A stretch of 64,000 nucleotides of DNA. It comes from Nonomuraea polychroma (lineage in GTDB: Bacteria > Actinomycetota > Actinomycetes > Streptosporangiales > Streptosporangiaceae). Location: assembly GCF_004011505.1 (NCBI RefSeq), contig NZ_SAUN01000001.1:4464001-4528000 (forward strand), in the 5' to 3' direction. Below are positions 51,659 through 61,036 of the stretch, piece by piece; positions within the stretch are counted from its first letter, which is position 1, and each line of letters opens with the position of its first letter. The notes beneath the pieces are model-generated. The model did no database searches and was not told the DNA's origin. It saw nothing but the letters and a program-made list of their open reading frames with translations. A program made the position numbers and the translations under genes.

Positions 51659-53674
51659 GTGACCATTCCTGAGCTGACCGACGTGCACGCGGCGTGGCTG
51701 CCGCCGGAGGCGTTCCGCGCGATCGGTTCGCGCCGGACCCTCGTGCTCGGCGACGGCGCGCTCGCCGGGACCGTGCACGCCGAGGTCGCGGCGGCCTGCG
51801 CCCGGTACGGCGGCACCGTGCGGCGCACCGGTGACGGCCCCTTCGACCTCGTGCTCGCGCTCACCACGGCCGGCCCGTTGCCGCCGGTCGCGGCGGCGGT
51901 CATGGCGGAAGCCGGGCCGATCGGCGAGGAGGGTCACGTGCTCGCCCGCCGCGACGGCGTCACGGTCGTGCTCGCGAGCGCGCCGGCCGGCCTGCTGTAC
52001 GGCCTGTTCCACCTGGTCAGGCTCGGCGAGCCGGCGTTCGAGGCGGCACGGCAGGCGGAGCGGCACGAGCCGGCGACACGGCGGCGCATGCTCGACCACT
52101 GGGACAACATCGACGTGCACCCGGTCATGGGGCAGGTCGAGCGCGGCTACGCGGGCGGGTCGATCTTCTGGCGGGACGGCGTCCTGCGCGACGACCTGAC
52201 GCGGGTGCGGGCCTACGGGCGGCTGCTGGCCGCCTGCGGCATCAACGCGATCGCGATCAACAACGTGAACGTGCACGCCACGGAGGCCCGCCTGCTGACC
52301 GACCGCCTCGGCGAGGTGGCCGCGATCGCCGCCGAGCTGCGCCCGTACGGGATCCGCGTGCACCTGTCGGTCACCTTCGCCGCCCCGATCGTGCTCGGCG
52401 GCCTGCCGACCGCGGACCCGCTCGACGAGGACGTGCGGCGGTGGTGGGCGGCGACCACCGCGCGGGTGTACGAGACGATCCCCGACTTCGGCGGCTACGT
52501 GGTGAAGGCCGACTCCGAGGGCCAGCCCGGCCCGTTCGCGTACGGGCGCAGCCACGCCGACGGCGCCGGCATGCTGGCCGACGCGCTGGCCCCGCACGGC
52601 GGGGTCGTGCACTGGCGGGCGTTCGTCTACAACCACCGGCAGGACTGGCGCGACCGGTCGACCGACCGCGCCCGCGCGGCCTACGACCACTTCGCCCCGC
52701 TCGACGGGCGTTTCGGCGACAACGCGATCCTGCAGGTGAAGTACGGCCCCATGGACTTCCAGCCGCGTGAGCCGGTCTCGCCGGTGATCGCGGCCATGCC
52801 CGGGACCCGCCTGGCGGTGGAGTTCCAGGTGACACAGGAGTACACCGGCCAGCAGAAGCACGTCTGCTACCTGGCGCCGATGTGGCGCGAGGTGCTCGGC
52901 TTCGGCCCATGGGGGCCGGAAGGGGCGACCGTGGCCGACGTGGCGACCGAGTTCGTCGCGGTCTCCAACGTGGGCGACGACCTCTACTGGACCGGCCACC
53001 CCCTCGCACAGGCCAACCTGTACGCCTTCGGGCGGCTCGCCTGGGACCCGCGCCTGGACCCCGCCGCCGTCCTCGACGAGTGGATCGACCTGACGTTCGC
53101 CCCGTCCCCCGAGCCGCTCCGGAGCACGCTGCACACGATGATGGACGGCTCCTGGCGGACGTATGAGCGGTACACCGCGCCGCTGGGGGTCGGCTTCATG
53201 GTCAGGCCGGGTCACCACTACGGGCCCGACGTGGACGGCTACGAGTACACGCCGTGGGGGACGTACCACTTCGCCGACCGGGACGGCGTCGGCGTGGACC
53301 GCACCCGCGCCACCGGCACCGGCTGCACCGGCCAGTATCCGCAGCCGTGGTCGGACGTCTACGAGTCCCTGGAGCAGTGCCCGGACGAGCTGCTGCTGTT
53401 CTTCCACCACGTGCCGTACGGGCACGTGCTGCACAGCGGCTCGACGGTCGTCCAGCACATCTACGACACCCACTTCGCCGGCGCGGAGGAGGTGGCCGAC
53501 ATGCGCGCGCACTGGGACAAGCTCGAAGGGCTGGTGGACCCGGCGCTGCACGCCCGGGTGAAGGAGCTGCTCGACGAGCAGCTCCGCTGCGCCGAGGAGT
53601 GGCGCGACCAGGTCAACGCCTACTTCTTCCGCAAGTCGGGAGTGCCGGACGCGCGCGGCCGGCGCATCCCCTAG
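51659..53674 (+). CDS. GH67 alpha-glucuronidase
   Basis: The 671-residue protein, without a signal peptide, matches GH67 along its length: RRRMLDHWDNIDVHPVMGQV, ERGYAGGSIFW, INAIAINNVNVHA, VVKADSEGQPGP with the conserved acidic residue, KYGPMDFQPREP and EFQVTQEYTGQQ. GH67 removes (4-O-methyl)glucuronic acid from the non-reducing end of xylo-oligosaccharides, inside the cell. The start is GTG 51659 with GGAGGAG ahead. Its stop overlaps the stop of the facing YesL-like gene in the four bases CTAG. It fits the xylan block that follows. Confidence 0.93.
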   Translation: MTIPELTDVHAAWLPPEAFRAIGSRRTLVLGDGALAGTVHAEVAAACARYGGTVRRTGDGPFDLVLALTTAGPLPPVAAAVMAEAGPIGEEGHVLARRDGVTVVLASAPAGLLYGLFHLVRLGEPAFEAARQAERHEPATRRRMLDHWDNIDVHPVMGQVERGYAGGSIFWRDGVLRDDLTRVRAYGRLLAACGINAIAINNVNVHATEARLLTDRLGEVAAIAAELRPYGIRVHLSVTFAAPIVLGGLPTADPLDEDVRRWWAATTARVYETIPDFGGYVVKADSEGQPGPFAYGRSHADGAGMLADALAPHGGVVHWRAFVYNHRQDWRDRSTDRARAAYDHFAPLDGRFGDNAILQVKYGPMDFQPREPVSPVIAAMPGTRLAVEFQVTQEYTGQQKHVCYLAPMWREVLGFGPWGPEGATVADVATEFVAVSNVGDDLYWTGHPLAQANLYAFGRLAWDPRLDPAAVLDEWIDLTFAPSPEPLRSTLHTMMDGSWRTYERYTAPLGVGFMVRPGHHYGPDVDGYEYTPWGTYHFADRDGVGVDRTRATGTGCTGQYPQPWSDVYESLEQCPDELLLFFHHVPYGHVLHSGSTVVQHIYDTHFAGAEEVADMRAHWDKLEGLVDPALHARVKELLDEQLRCAEEWRDQVNAYFFRKSGVPDARGRRIP

Positions 53675-54357
53675 GCGGTGAACTCCTCCTGGACCTCGGC
53701 GATCATCGGCCGGCTGTTCCACAGCAGCGCCGCCGCGAACGCCGAGGCCAGGACGGCCGAGGCCAGCTCGGTGGCGATCACGGTGACGCCGGCCGCCACG
53801 ACCAGCACGGACACGTTGCCCAGGGTCGCCTTGGGGTGGCGCATGAGGAAGTAGGTGGCCAGCCGGGCCACGTCCACCGCCCGGAACTCGAACAACGAGG
53901 AGATCACCAGCGCGTTGGCGGCCCAGAGCAGCGCCGCCACCGCGACGAGCACCAGCAGCACCGCCCACCACCCCGGAACCCCGGCGGCGGCGAAGTTCGC
54001 CAAGTTGGTCCCGATGACGGCCAATCCGGCCAGCCACGGGACCCAGATCTTCAGCACCCCGCGCACGTTGGCCTTGTAGCCGCGCCAGAACGCCGCCGCC
54101 GGGTGCAGGTCCGCCAGGTCCCGGCTGCGGTGGCGCAGCGCGTAGAGCGCGGCCGACAGTGCGGGGCCGGCGGGCAGCGCGCAGAGCACCGCCAGCGGCA
54201 CGTTGCTGGCGTCCAGGCCGAGCAGGGGCAGGGCGAGCAGCCCCGGCGCGGCCGCGACCAGGAACATGCCCTCGACCACGAGCAGGGTGTAGATGAGTGC
54301 GGCGGCCCGCGAGAGCGGTCCTTGGCCGAACCGCCGCCCGGCCGTCACCTCGCTCAT
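53671..54357 (-). CDS. YesL-like (DUF624) membrane protein
   Basis: The 228-residue protein has about five hydrophobic segments and the pattern FWRGYKANVRGVLKIWVPW and YFLMRHPKATLGNVSV, as in the YesL/DUF624 family often found with Lpl-type sugar transporters. Its precise role is unknown. The ATG overlaps the stop of the GH39 remnant in an ATGA, and AGGAGG lies just ahead. It is the last gene of the GH3-transporter operon. Confidence 0.75.
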   Translation of the reverse strand: MSEVTAGRRFGQGPLSRAAALIYTLLVVEGMFLVAAAPGLLALPLLGLDASNVPLAVLCALPAGPALSAALYALRHRSRDLADLHPAAAFWRGYKANVRGVLKIWVPWLAGLAVIGTNLANFAAAGVPGWWAVLLVLVAVAALLWAANALVISSLFEFRAVDVARLATYFLMRHPKATLGNVSVLVVAAGVTVIATELASAVLASAFAAALLWNSRPMIAEVQEEFTA

Positions 54358-54785
54358 TGAACCTCCTGCCCCAAGAGCCGCCCGTCGTCCCACCACGGCG
54401 GCGTCTCGTCCACCACCGGCGTCGGCTCGACCAGGGTGACCTCGTGGCGGCCGAGCATGAGATCGGCGTCCACCCTACCGCCGGCGACCGGCAGGCTCCG
54501 GTGGCTCCTGGCCGGCTCGGCGGCCTCCCGGAGCACGTCGAGCTCCCTGGGCCGGGCCGATCGGGGCCTGCCCGGCTCGCACCGGGCCAGCACGCTCGCC
54601 CGGCCGTCGTCGCCCCGGGTGACCAGATGGTCGGCCACCTCTCCCCCGGCCGCCGGCACCGGGGCCAGGTACGCGGCGTTGAACGCCGTGTCGTGGACCG
54701 GGTTGTCGGGCCGGTAGGAGGAGTCGAACTCCGTGATGGGCACCGGCAGCCGCCCCGAGGCCCGGTCCGGAACCACGGTCCGCAT
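54354..54785 (-). pseudogene. decayed GH39 beta-xylosidase (C-terminal pieces only)
   Basis: The 143-residue open frame joins three pieces of a GH39 beta-xylosidase in the correct order. PITEFDSSYRPDNPVHDTAF is the nucleophile region with Glu in TEF. DHLVTRGDDGRASVLA follows, and GRPRSARPRELDVL to EVTLVEPTPVVDETPPWWDD is the C-terminal part. A normal GH39 enzyme has about 500 residues; the N-terminal barrel with the acid/base Glu and two internal blocks are missing, yet the frame is open. It cannot be an active xylosidase. It keeps its place in the operon between the binding protein and YesL-like genes, with ATGA coupling to the latter. Confidence 0.75.
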
Positions 54786-54789
54786 CAGA

Positions 54790-56424
54790 TCAGCCGTGTT
54801 CCTTCTTGAACCGCTCGTAGGCGGTGTTGACGAGGTTCACGTAGGCGGTCATGTTCTTGCCCTCGAGCTCCTTGACGTAGGCGTCCCACTCGCTGAGGTC
54901 GCGCTCGCCCAGGATGAACTTGAGCGTCTGCTGGGTGACGAAGTCCTTCAGCGGCGTCTCCCACAGCGTGGCCTGCTCGCGCTCGACGTCGTTGAACGGG
55001 TGCGGCGGCTCGACCGGCCAGAGCTGCCGGGCGTTCATCACGTTCTGGAACTCCAGCTCCTCCTCGGAGAAGGTGGACTGCACGAGCTTGGTGGGGCCGC
55101 CGTAGGCGAACACGCCGTTGGAGAAGCCGAAGTCCTTCTGCAGGTGCTTGGGCGCCCCGGCGTTGAGCCCGATGAAGTCGATGTCCTTGTTCAGCGTGAA
55201 CTTCCCGGAGGCGTCCTTGGTGTACGTCGTGCCCTCGACGCCCCACTTGGCGAACTCCTGGCCCTGGTCGGAGTAGTAGAGCCAGTCGACGAACTGCATC
55301 ATGGCGACGAAGTTCTTGTTCTCCAGCGCCTTCTTGGAGATCATGACGCCGTTCTCGAGCCGCGTCTGGATCTTGTACTCGCCCACCGGTCCCATGGGCA
55401 CCGGGATCTTGACGATCTTCGCGTCGGGGACGAGCTTGGTCAGCGTCGGCCGGTAGTCGTTGATCATCGTCTGCGCGTTGGTGCTGATGACGAACGACTT
55501 GCCGGAGTTGAACTTCTGCTTGGCCTGCTCGTCCTGCTGGGTGAAGCTCTCCGGGTCGAGCAGCTTCTCGTCCACCAGCTTGTGCAGGTACTCGATCGCC
55601 TGCTTGTACTGCGGCATGGCGCCGGTGTAGGCGAACTTCCCGGCGGCGGCGTCCCAGGTCGCGTGCTGGTACTCCCAACCGCCCTTCGCCCCGTAGGCCT
55701 GGGCGACGAGCTTGATCAGATTGCCGCCCGGCGTGGGCACACCCCACCGGTCGGTCATGGGGTAGAGGTCGGGGTACTCCTTCTTCAGCGCCTTGAGCAC
55801 GGTGTAGAGCTCCTCCCACGTCTTCGGGAGCGCCAGGCCGTGCTTGTCCAGGATGTCGGTCCTGACCGCCAGGGAGTAGTCCACCCAAGGGCTCTCATGG
55901 ATGCCGGGCAGCAGGTAGAACTTGCCGTCGGACTGCCGGAGGGTGTTCAGCTCCGGCTCCAGCTTCCACTTGGCGACCTTGTCCTTGAAGTTCGGCATCA
56001 GGTCGAGGTAGTCGCTGACCGGCAGGATGGCGCCGGAGGCGACGAACGCCTCCTCGGACGGGTGGTAGGTCTTCGGGATGATGAGCGGGGCCTGCCCGGA
56101 GCCGACCAGCAGGCCGCGCTTCTTCTCGTAGTCGCTCAGCGGCACCGCCACCGGCTTGAGCGTCACGTTGGTGCGCTTGGTCAGCTCCTGCCAGAACAAC
56201 CAGTCGTTCTTGAGCGGGTAGAACGGGTGGTTGTTGTAGAGCACGTCGAACGAGACCGCTTCGGTGGCCTTGAACTGCTGGTTGACACCGAAGCTCGCCA
56301 TGGCGCCCGCCTTGTTCGCCGAATCGGCGGCCTTCTTCGGGACCTCGTCATCGGCGCAGCCCGCGACGACAAAGGTGAGCGCACCCAGCCCGATAAGTGC
56401 CTGACGCCGGGAGATGTGCTGCAT
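54790..56424 (-). CDS. LplA-type sugar-binding lipoprotein of the xylan block
   Basis: The 544-residue protein starts MQHISRRQALIGLGALTFVV with lipobox VAGCADD. It then has the large Lpl-type binding fold (HPFYPLKNDWLFWQELTKRT, TDRWGVPTPGGNLIKLVAQA, WETPLKDFVTQQTLKFILGE). The ATG at 56424 is preferred over a start 24 bases upstream because AAAGGA lies at a proper distance. It follows its two permeases. Xylo-oligosaccharides are the probable cargo given GH3, GH39 and GH67 nearby. Confidence 0.88.
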   Translation of the reverse strand: MQHISRRQALIGLGALTFVVAGCADDEVPKKAADSANKAGAMASFGVNQQFKATEAVSFDVLYNNHPFYPLKNDWLFWQELTKRTNVTLKPVAVPLSDYEKKRGLLVGSGQAPLIIPKTYHPSEEAFVASGAILPVSDYLDLMPNFKDKVAKWKLEPELNTLRQSDGKFYLLPGIHESPWVDYSLAVRTDILDKHGLALPKTWEELYTVLKALKKEYPDLYPMTDRWGVPTPGGNLIKLVAQAYGAKGGWEYQHATWDAAAGKFAYTGAMPQYKQAIEYLHKLVDEKLLDPESFTQQDEQAKQKFNSGKSFVISTNAQTMINDYRPTLTKLVPDAKIVKIPVPMGPVGEYKIQTRLENGVMISKKALENKNFVAMMQFVDWLYYSDQGQEFAKWGVEGTTYTKDASGKFTLNKDIDFIGLNAGAPKHLQKDFGFSNGVFAYGGPTKLVQSTFSEEELEFQNVMNARQLWPVEPPHPFNDVEREQATLWETPLKDFVTQQTLKFILGERDLSEWDAYVKELEGKNMTAYVNLVNTAYERFKKEHG

Positions 56425-56451
56425 GGGGGGTTCCTTTCGGATGGACAATGG

Positions 56452-57327
56452 CTATCCCTTGACCGCGCCGAGCATGACGCCCGAGACGAAGTACCTCTGC
56501 ACGAAGGGGTAGACCGCCAGGATGGGAAGGACGGTGAGCATGATCGTCACCGCCTGGATGTTGGCCGCGGCCGCCGACACCTCGGACATCACGGCGCCGG
56601 CGGACTCGGCGCCGGTCGCCCCCGCGATGAGGTTGCGCAGGTAGATGGTCACCGGGAACAACTCCTGCTCGTTCAGGTAGAGGAACGCGGTGAACCACGA
56701 GTTCCAGAACGAGACCGCGTAGAAGAGCACCATCGTGGCGATGACCGCCTTCGACAGCGGCAGCACGATGCGCCACAGGATGCCGTAGGTGTTCAGGCCG
56801 TCGATGGCGGCGGCCTCCTCCAGGTCCTGCGGCAGGCCCTCGAAGAACGCCTTCATGACGAGGAGGTTGAACACGCTGATGGCGTTGGGCAGGACGATGG
56901 CCCAGATGCTGTTCGTCAGCCCGAGGCTGTTGACCAGCACGTACTGGGGGATCAGGCCACCGGAGAAGATCATGGTGAAGATGGCCACCCAGATGAGGAC
57001 CGTACGGCCCTTGAGGTGCTTCTTCGACAACACGTACGCGTAGCAGGTGGTCAGCACCATCGCGATGGCCGTGGCGACGACGGTGTACACCACGGTGTTG
57101 CGGTAGTTCGTCCAGAACATCGGGTCCGAGATCACGAGCTGGTACGTCTTGACGTTGAACCCGCGCGGGAAGAAGTTGACCTGCCCCGAGACGATGTAAC
57201 GCTCGTCGCTGAACGAGCGCGCGATGATGTTGACGAAGGGATACAGCGTCACGATCACGACGCCGGTCAGGATGACGGCGTTGATCCCCTGGAAGACGCG
57301 GTAGCCCCGGCTCTTGACGGTCGTCAC
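56452..57327 (-). CDS. LplC-type sugar ABC permease
   Basis: The 291-residue permease has six spans, an EAA loop (EEAAAIDGLNTYGILWRIVL) and the C-terminus YFVSGVMLGAVKG. The start is GTG 57327, overlapping the stop of the upstream permease as GTGA; a GTG one codon earlier is also possible. The open frame continuing upstream to 58218 is not a fusion but lies antiparallel in phase through the other permease. Confidence 0.88.
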   Translation of the reverse strand: MTTVKSRGYRVFQGINAVILTGVVIVTLYPFVNIIARSFSDERYIVSGQVNFFPRGFNVKTYQLVISDPMFWTNYRNTVVYTVVATAIAMVLTTCYAYVLSKKHLKGRTVLIWVAIFTMIFSGGLIPQYVLVNSLGLTNSIWAIVLPNAISVFNLLVMKAFFEGLPQDLEEAAAIDGLNTYGILWRIVLPLSKAVIATMVLFYAVSFWNSWFTAFLYLNEQELFPVTIYLRNLIAGATGAESAGAVMSEVSAAAANIQAVTIMLTVLPILAVYPFVQRYFVSGVMLGAVKG

Positions 57328-58313
57328 CACAGGCCCGTCCCTACTGTGCGGCGGGAGATGAAGTTGGCCGACACGATCAGCACCACCCCGACGAGCGCCT
57401 CGAACAGGCCGATCGCGGCGGCGTAGCTCATGGAGCTGGACTCCACGCCCATGCGGTACAGGTACGTGGAGATCACGTCGGCGGTCGGATAGGTCAGCGG
57501 GTTGTACAGCAGCAGGACCTTCTCGAAGCCGGTGGCCATGAACGTGCCGAGGTTGAGGATCAGCAGCGTGATCGCCGTCGGCCGGATGCCCGGCAGGGTG
57601 ACGTGCCAGATCTGCCGCCACCGGCTCGCGCCGTCCATCCGGGCCGCCTCGTAGAGGTGCTCGTCGATGGTGGTCAGCGCGGCCAGGTAGAGGATGGTGC
57701 CCCAGCCGACGGTCTGCCAGACCTCCGACGAGACGAAGATCGTGCGGAACCACTCCGGTTTCTGGATGAACGGGGTGGCCTCCCCGCCGAGCGCCTTCAC
57801 GATCTGGTTGATCGGCCCGTCGATGGCCAGCATCTGCATGACCATGGCGGCCACGATGACCATCGACAGGAAGTGCGGGAGGTAGGACACCGACTGCAGG
57901 AACCGCTTGATGCTCCGGTTGCGGACCTCGTTGAGCAGCAGCGCCAGCACGATCGGGAGCGGGAAGCAGAACAGCAGAGTCAGGCCGCCGAGGATGAGCG
58001 TGTTGGTGAACACGGTCCAGAACGTGGGGTCGTTCAGGAACATCTCCACGTAGCGCAGGCCCACCCAGGTTTCGCCGAAGATGCTGCCGCCGGGCTCGAA
58101 CTTCCTGAAGGCGATCACGTTGCCGAGCATCGGGGCGTACCGGAAGATCAGGAAGAACAGCAGTGGCAGGATCACCAGCGAGTACAGCTGCCAGTCGCGG
58201 CGTAATGCGTGCCGCCACGTGCCCGGCCGGGCACTGCGGCGGCGGCCCGTCGCGGGCCGGACCTCGCGGGTGTCCGGAGTCTCGAGTGTCGTGCTCATCC
58301 CGCGCGTGTTCAT
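57324..58313 (-). CDS. LplB-type sugar ABC permease
   Basis: The 329-residue permease has a basic N-terminal tail (RRDWQLYSLVILPLLFFLIF follows) and six spans, with an EAA loop at YEAARMDGASRWRQIWHVTL. The ATG at 58313 lies just behind the GH3 stop (58318) and is the first start outside that gene; an ATG at 58346 would overlap it. It couples the transporter to GH3 in one operon. Confidence 0.88.
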   Translation of the reverse strand: MNTRGMSTTLETPDTREVRPATGRRRSARPGTWRHALRRDWQLYSLVILPLLFFLIFRYAPMLGNVIAFRKFEPGGSIFGETWVGLRYVEMFLNDPTFWTVFTNTLILGGLTLLFCFPLPIVLALLLNEVRNRSIKRFLQSVSYLPHFLSMVIVAAMVMQMLAIDGPINQIVKALGGEATPFIQKPEWFRTIFVSSEVWQTVGWGTILYLAALTTIDEHLYEAARMDGASRWRQIWHVTLPGIRPTAITLLILNLGTFMATGFEKVLLLYNPLTYPTADVISTYLYRMGVESSSMSYAAAIGLFEALVGVVLIVSANFISRRTVGTGLW

Positions 58314-58317
58314 GGCC

Positions 58318-60747
58318 TCACTCCGTGAGGCGGGCTCGGTCGCCATATGCCGCCGCCTTCCCCCGCTCTGGTCGCTCCGCTCCCGCCGCTCCTCCAGGCG
58401 ACGGCACTCCCTCGCGGGCTACGCCGGCTGTGGCCAGCAGCTTCCTGTGGTGGCCGATCTCGCGCTCGGCGCCGGTCAGGGTCAGCGGCACGGTCGCCGC
58501 CGTGTCGCCGCTGGAGCGGCCGAAGCGCAGCTCGACGTCGCCGGGCTCGACGATGCGCCGGCCACGCACCCCGGTGAAGGACGTGACGTCGGCCGGGACC
58601 GTGAAGGACACGCGGGCGGCCCGTCCCGGCTCCAGCGGGACGCGGGCGTAGCCGACCAGGCGCACCACCGGCCTGGTCGCCTGCGCGACCGGGTCGTGCA
58701 GGTACAGCTGCACGACCTCCGTGCCGGGCCGCGACCCGGTGTTGCGCACCGTGATCTCGACGGTGACCTCGCCGTCGACCGGCCACTCGGCCGGTCCGCG
58801 CACGCCCGCGTCGCTCCAGTCGAACGTGGTGTAGCCGATCCCGTGCCCGAACGGGTAGGCGGGCGTCGGGTCCACGGACGACACCTCCGAGCGGCGGCCC
58901 AGCGGCGGCGACAGGTACGTCGACGGCAGGCCGCCGGCGTCGCGCAGCACGCTGACCGGCAGCCGCCCGGACGGGTTGACCGCGCCGGTGAGCACCTCGG
59001 CGAGGGCCTGGCCGCCCCGCTGGCCGGGGAAGAAGCCGTAGACGACGGCCGCGGCCGCGTCGGTCTCCGCGCCCAGCGCGTACGGGCGGCCGGCCAGCGC
59101 CACCAGCACCACGGGGGTGCCGGTGGCGAGGACGGCCCGCACGAGCTCGGGCTGCACGCCCGGCAGGCGCAGGTCGGTCGCGTCGCACCCCTCGCCGGAG
59201 GTGCCCCGTCCGAACAGCCCCGCCCGGTCGCCGACCGCCAGCACGCACACGTCCGCTTCCGCGGCCACGGCGGCCGCGGCCTCGATGCCGGAGGTGTCGT
59301 CGCCGCTGATGTCGCAGCCGGCCACGTACGCGAGGTCCGGGACCATCTCGCCGAGAGCCTCGCGCAGCGACGGGATGTCCACCCCGAGCCCGTGCTCGGG
59401 GTGCGGGCCCACGTGCGCGGGGAAGGTGTAGCAGCCGAGCATCGCCATCGGGTCGTCGGCGACCGGGCCGACGAGCGCGACGCGCCGGCCTGGCGCCAGC
59501 GGCAGGATCCCGCCGGTGTTGCGCAGGAGCACCACGGACTCCCGCGCCAGCCGAAGGGCGAGGTCCTGGCCGGTCTCGTCGTCGAGGCGCAGTTCCTCGA
59601 CGTTGTCCGGCAGCGCCTGCCAGTCCGCGTCGAGCAGGCCGAGCTCGGCCTTCTGCGTCAGCACCCGCTGCAGGGCGCGGTCGATGAGCGCCTCGTCGAC
59701 GTCGCCTGCCTTCACCGCCTCGATCAGCGGGGCGCCGAACGTGTCGACCGTCGGCAGCTCGACGTCGATCCCGGCACGCAGGGCGAGCCTCGCCGCGTCC
59801 CCGCCGTCCGCGGCGACGCCGTGCAGGCGCTCCAGGAAGCGGATCGCGAAGTAGTCCGAGACGAGCGTGCCGCTGAACCCCCACTCGCCGCGCAGCAGCC
59901 CGGTCAGCAGCTCCGCGTCGGCGGCCACCGGCAGGCCGTCGATCTCGGCGTAGGAGTTCATGACCGAACGGGCGCCGCCCAGGCGCAGGGCCATCTCGAA
60001 CGGCGGCAGCACGGCGTCGGCCAGCTCACGGCGCCCCATCGCCACGGGGGCGTGGTTGCGGCCGCCGCGGGAGGCGGCGTACCCGGCGAAGTGCTTCAGC
60101 GTGGCGACGACGCCCGCGCCCTCGATGCCGCGCACGTAGGCGGCGCCGATGGTGCCGACGAGGTAGGGGTCCTCGCCGATCGTCTCCTCGGTGCGGCCCC
60201 AGCGGTAGTCCCTGCTCACGTCGACCACCGGGGCGAGGCCCTGGTGCACGCCCGCGGCCCGCAACGTCCGGGCGACCTGCCCGGCCATCTCCTCGACCAG
60301 CTCGGGATCGAAGGACGCGCCCCAGCTGAGCGGCGCCGGGTAGACGGTCGCCTTCCAGGCGGCGAACCCGGTCAGGCACTCCTCGTGCACCTGGGCGGGG
60401 ATCCGGAACCGGCTGGCGGCCACGATCTGATCCTGGGACGCGGCGAGCGAGCGGGCGCCCGCGACCGGGTCGACGGGCGCGGTCCCGAACGGGCGAGTCA
60501 GCTGACCCAGCCCGTTGCGGATGACCTCGTTCCACTCCACGCCCGTCATGTCGGCCTGGTGCGGCGCGACGCCTCCCCCTGAGGCATCGGCGCCGACCCA
60601 GACGCCGACGAGCTGAGCCACCTTCTCCTCCAGCGTCATGAGCGGGACGAGCGCGGCGGCCCGCTCCGCGGGCGAGCGCCGCGTGTCCTGCCACGGTGCG
60701 GGCTCACCGGTCGCCGGGCTCGTGTCATTTGGTACTTGGCCCCTCAT
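58318..60747 (-). CDS. GH3 beta-glycosidase, probable beta-xylosidase or beta-glucosidase
   Basis: The 809-residue cytoplasmic enzyme has the GH3 barrel (AAALVPLMTLEEKVAQLVG, APVVDVSRDYRWGRTEETIG, VVATLKHFAGYAAS) with nucleophile Asp298 in GTLVSDYFAI. The alpha/beta sandwich (ESVVLLRNTGGILPLAPG) and a fibronectin-like C-terminal domain (TVEITVRNTGSRPGTEVVQL) follow. The GH3 substrate is not readable, but the neighbours favour xylo-oligosaccharides. It leads the operon 60747 to 53671. AAGGA is four bases before the ATG, and a CGAAACTTTCG operator lies 27 bases upstream. Confidence 0.92.
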   Translation of the reverse strand: MRGQVPNDTSPATGEPAPWQDTRRSPAERAAALVPLMTLEEKVAQLVGVWVGADASGGGVAPHQADMTGVEWNEVIRNGLGQLTRPFGTAPVDPVAGARSLAASQDQIVAASRFRIPAQVHEECLTGFAAWKATVYPAPLSWGASFDPELVEEMAGQVARTLRAAGVHQGLAPVVDVSRDYRWGRTEETIGEDPYLVGTIGAAYVRGIEGAGVVATLKHFAGYAASRGGRNHAPVAMGRRELADAVLPPFEMALRLGGARSVMNSYAEIDGLPVAADAELLTGLLRGEWGFSGTLVSDYFAIRFLERLHGVAADGGDAARLALRAGIDVELPTVDTFGAPLIEAVKAGDVDEALIDRALQRVLTQKAELGLLDADWQALPDNVEELRLDDETGQDLALRLARESVVLLRNTGGILPLAPGRRVALVGPVADDPMAMLGCYTFPAHVGPHPEHGLGVDIPSLREALGEMVPDLAYVAGCDISGDDTSGIEAAAAVAAEADVCVLAVGDRAGLFGRGTSGEGCDATDLRLPGVQPELVRAVLATGTPVVLVALAGRPYALGAETDAAAAVVYGFFPGQRGGQALAEVLTGAVNPSGRLPVSVLRDAGGLPSTYLSPPLGRRSEVSSVDPTPAYPFGHGIGYTTFDWSDAGVRGPAEWPVDGEVTVEITVRNTGSRPGTEVVQLYLHDPVAQATRPVVRLVGYARVPLEPGRAARVSFTVPADVTSFTGVRGRRIVEPGDVELRFGRSSGDTAATVPLTLTGAEREIGHHRKLLATAGVAREGVPSPGGAAGAERPERGKAAAYGDRARLTE

Positions 60748-60773
60748 GCCGTCCTTTCGACCGGTGATGCCAC

Positions 60774-60784
60774 CGAAACTTTCG
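60774..60784. promoter_or_regulatory. CGAAACTTTCG operator upstream of GH3
   Basis: Perfect dyad (CGAAA-c-TTTCG), matching the kind of site reported for xylanase/xylosidase regulators of Streptomyces (BxlR/XlnR type). It lies 27 bases before the GH3 start codon. The same kind of site precedes GH43 at 63824. Confidence 0.75.
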
Positions 60785-60926
60785 AGAAGATTCGTTAATA
60801 TTGCGGCAACCTAAGGGGCTTGTTAAATCGTGTCAAGAGGTACGTCGGGTGTGATGTTGCTGCCGCAGTTGAGGGCATTCGCGCGGGTCACAGTCCCAAG
60901 TCGGAGCGACCGCCCCTGACAAATTT

Positions 60927-60941
60927 CCGAAAACTTTCCGG
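60927..60941. promoter_or_regulatory. imperfect copy CCGAAAACTTTCCGG
   Basis: Related dyad about 180 bases upstream of the GH3 gene in the otherwise featureless 60748-61036 gap. It may be an auxiliary site for the same regulator. Confidence 0.45.
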
Positions 60942-61036
60942 CAATAAAGTGGGGACATGCGGGGCACAAGTTGCCGCTCGGCTGACGATCAGGAGGGCGA
61001 GTCGCCGGCGGCCGGCTCGACGACCGTGCGGAGGCC

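Noticed and set aside
54733..57426. 897-codon plus-strand frame
   Set aside because: Antisense to the binding-protein and permease genes of the xylan block; low-complexity composition and no domain.
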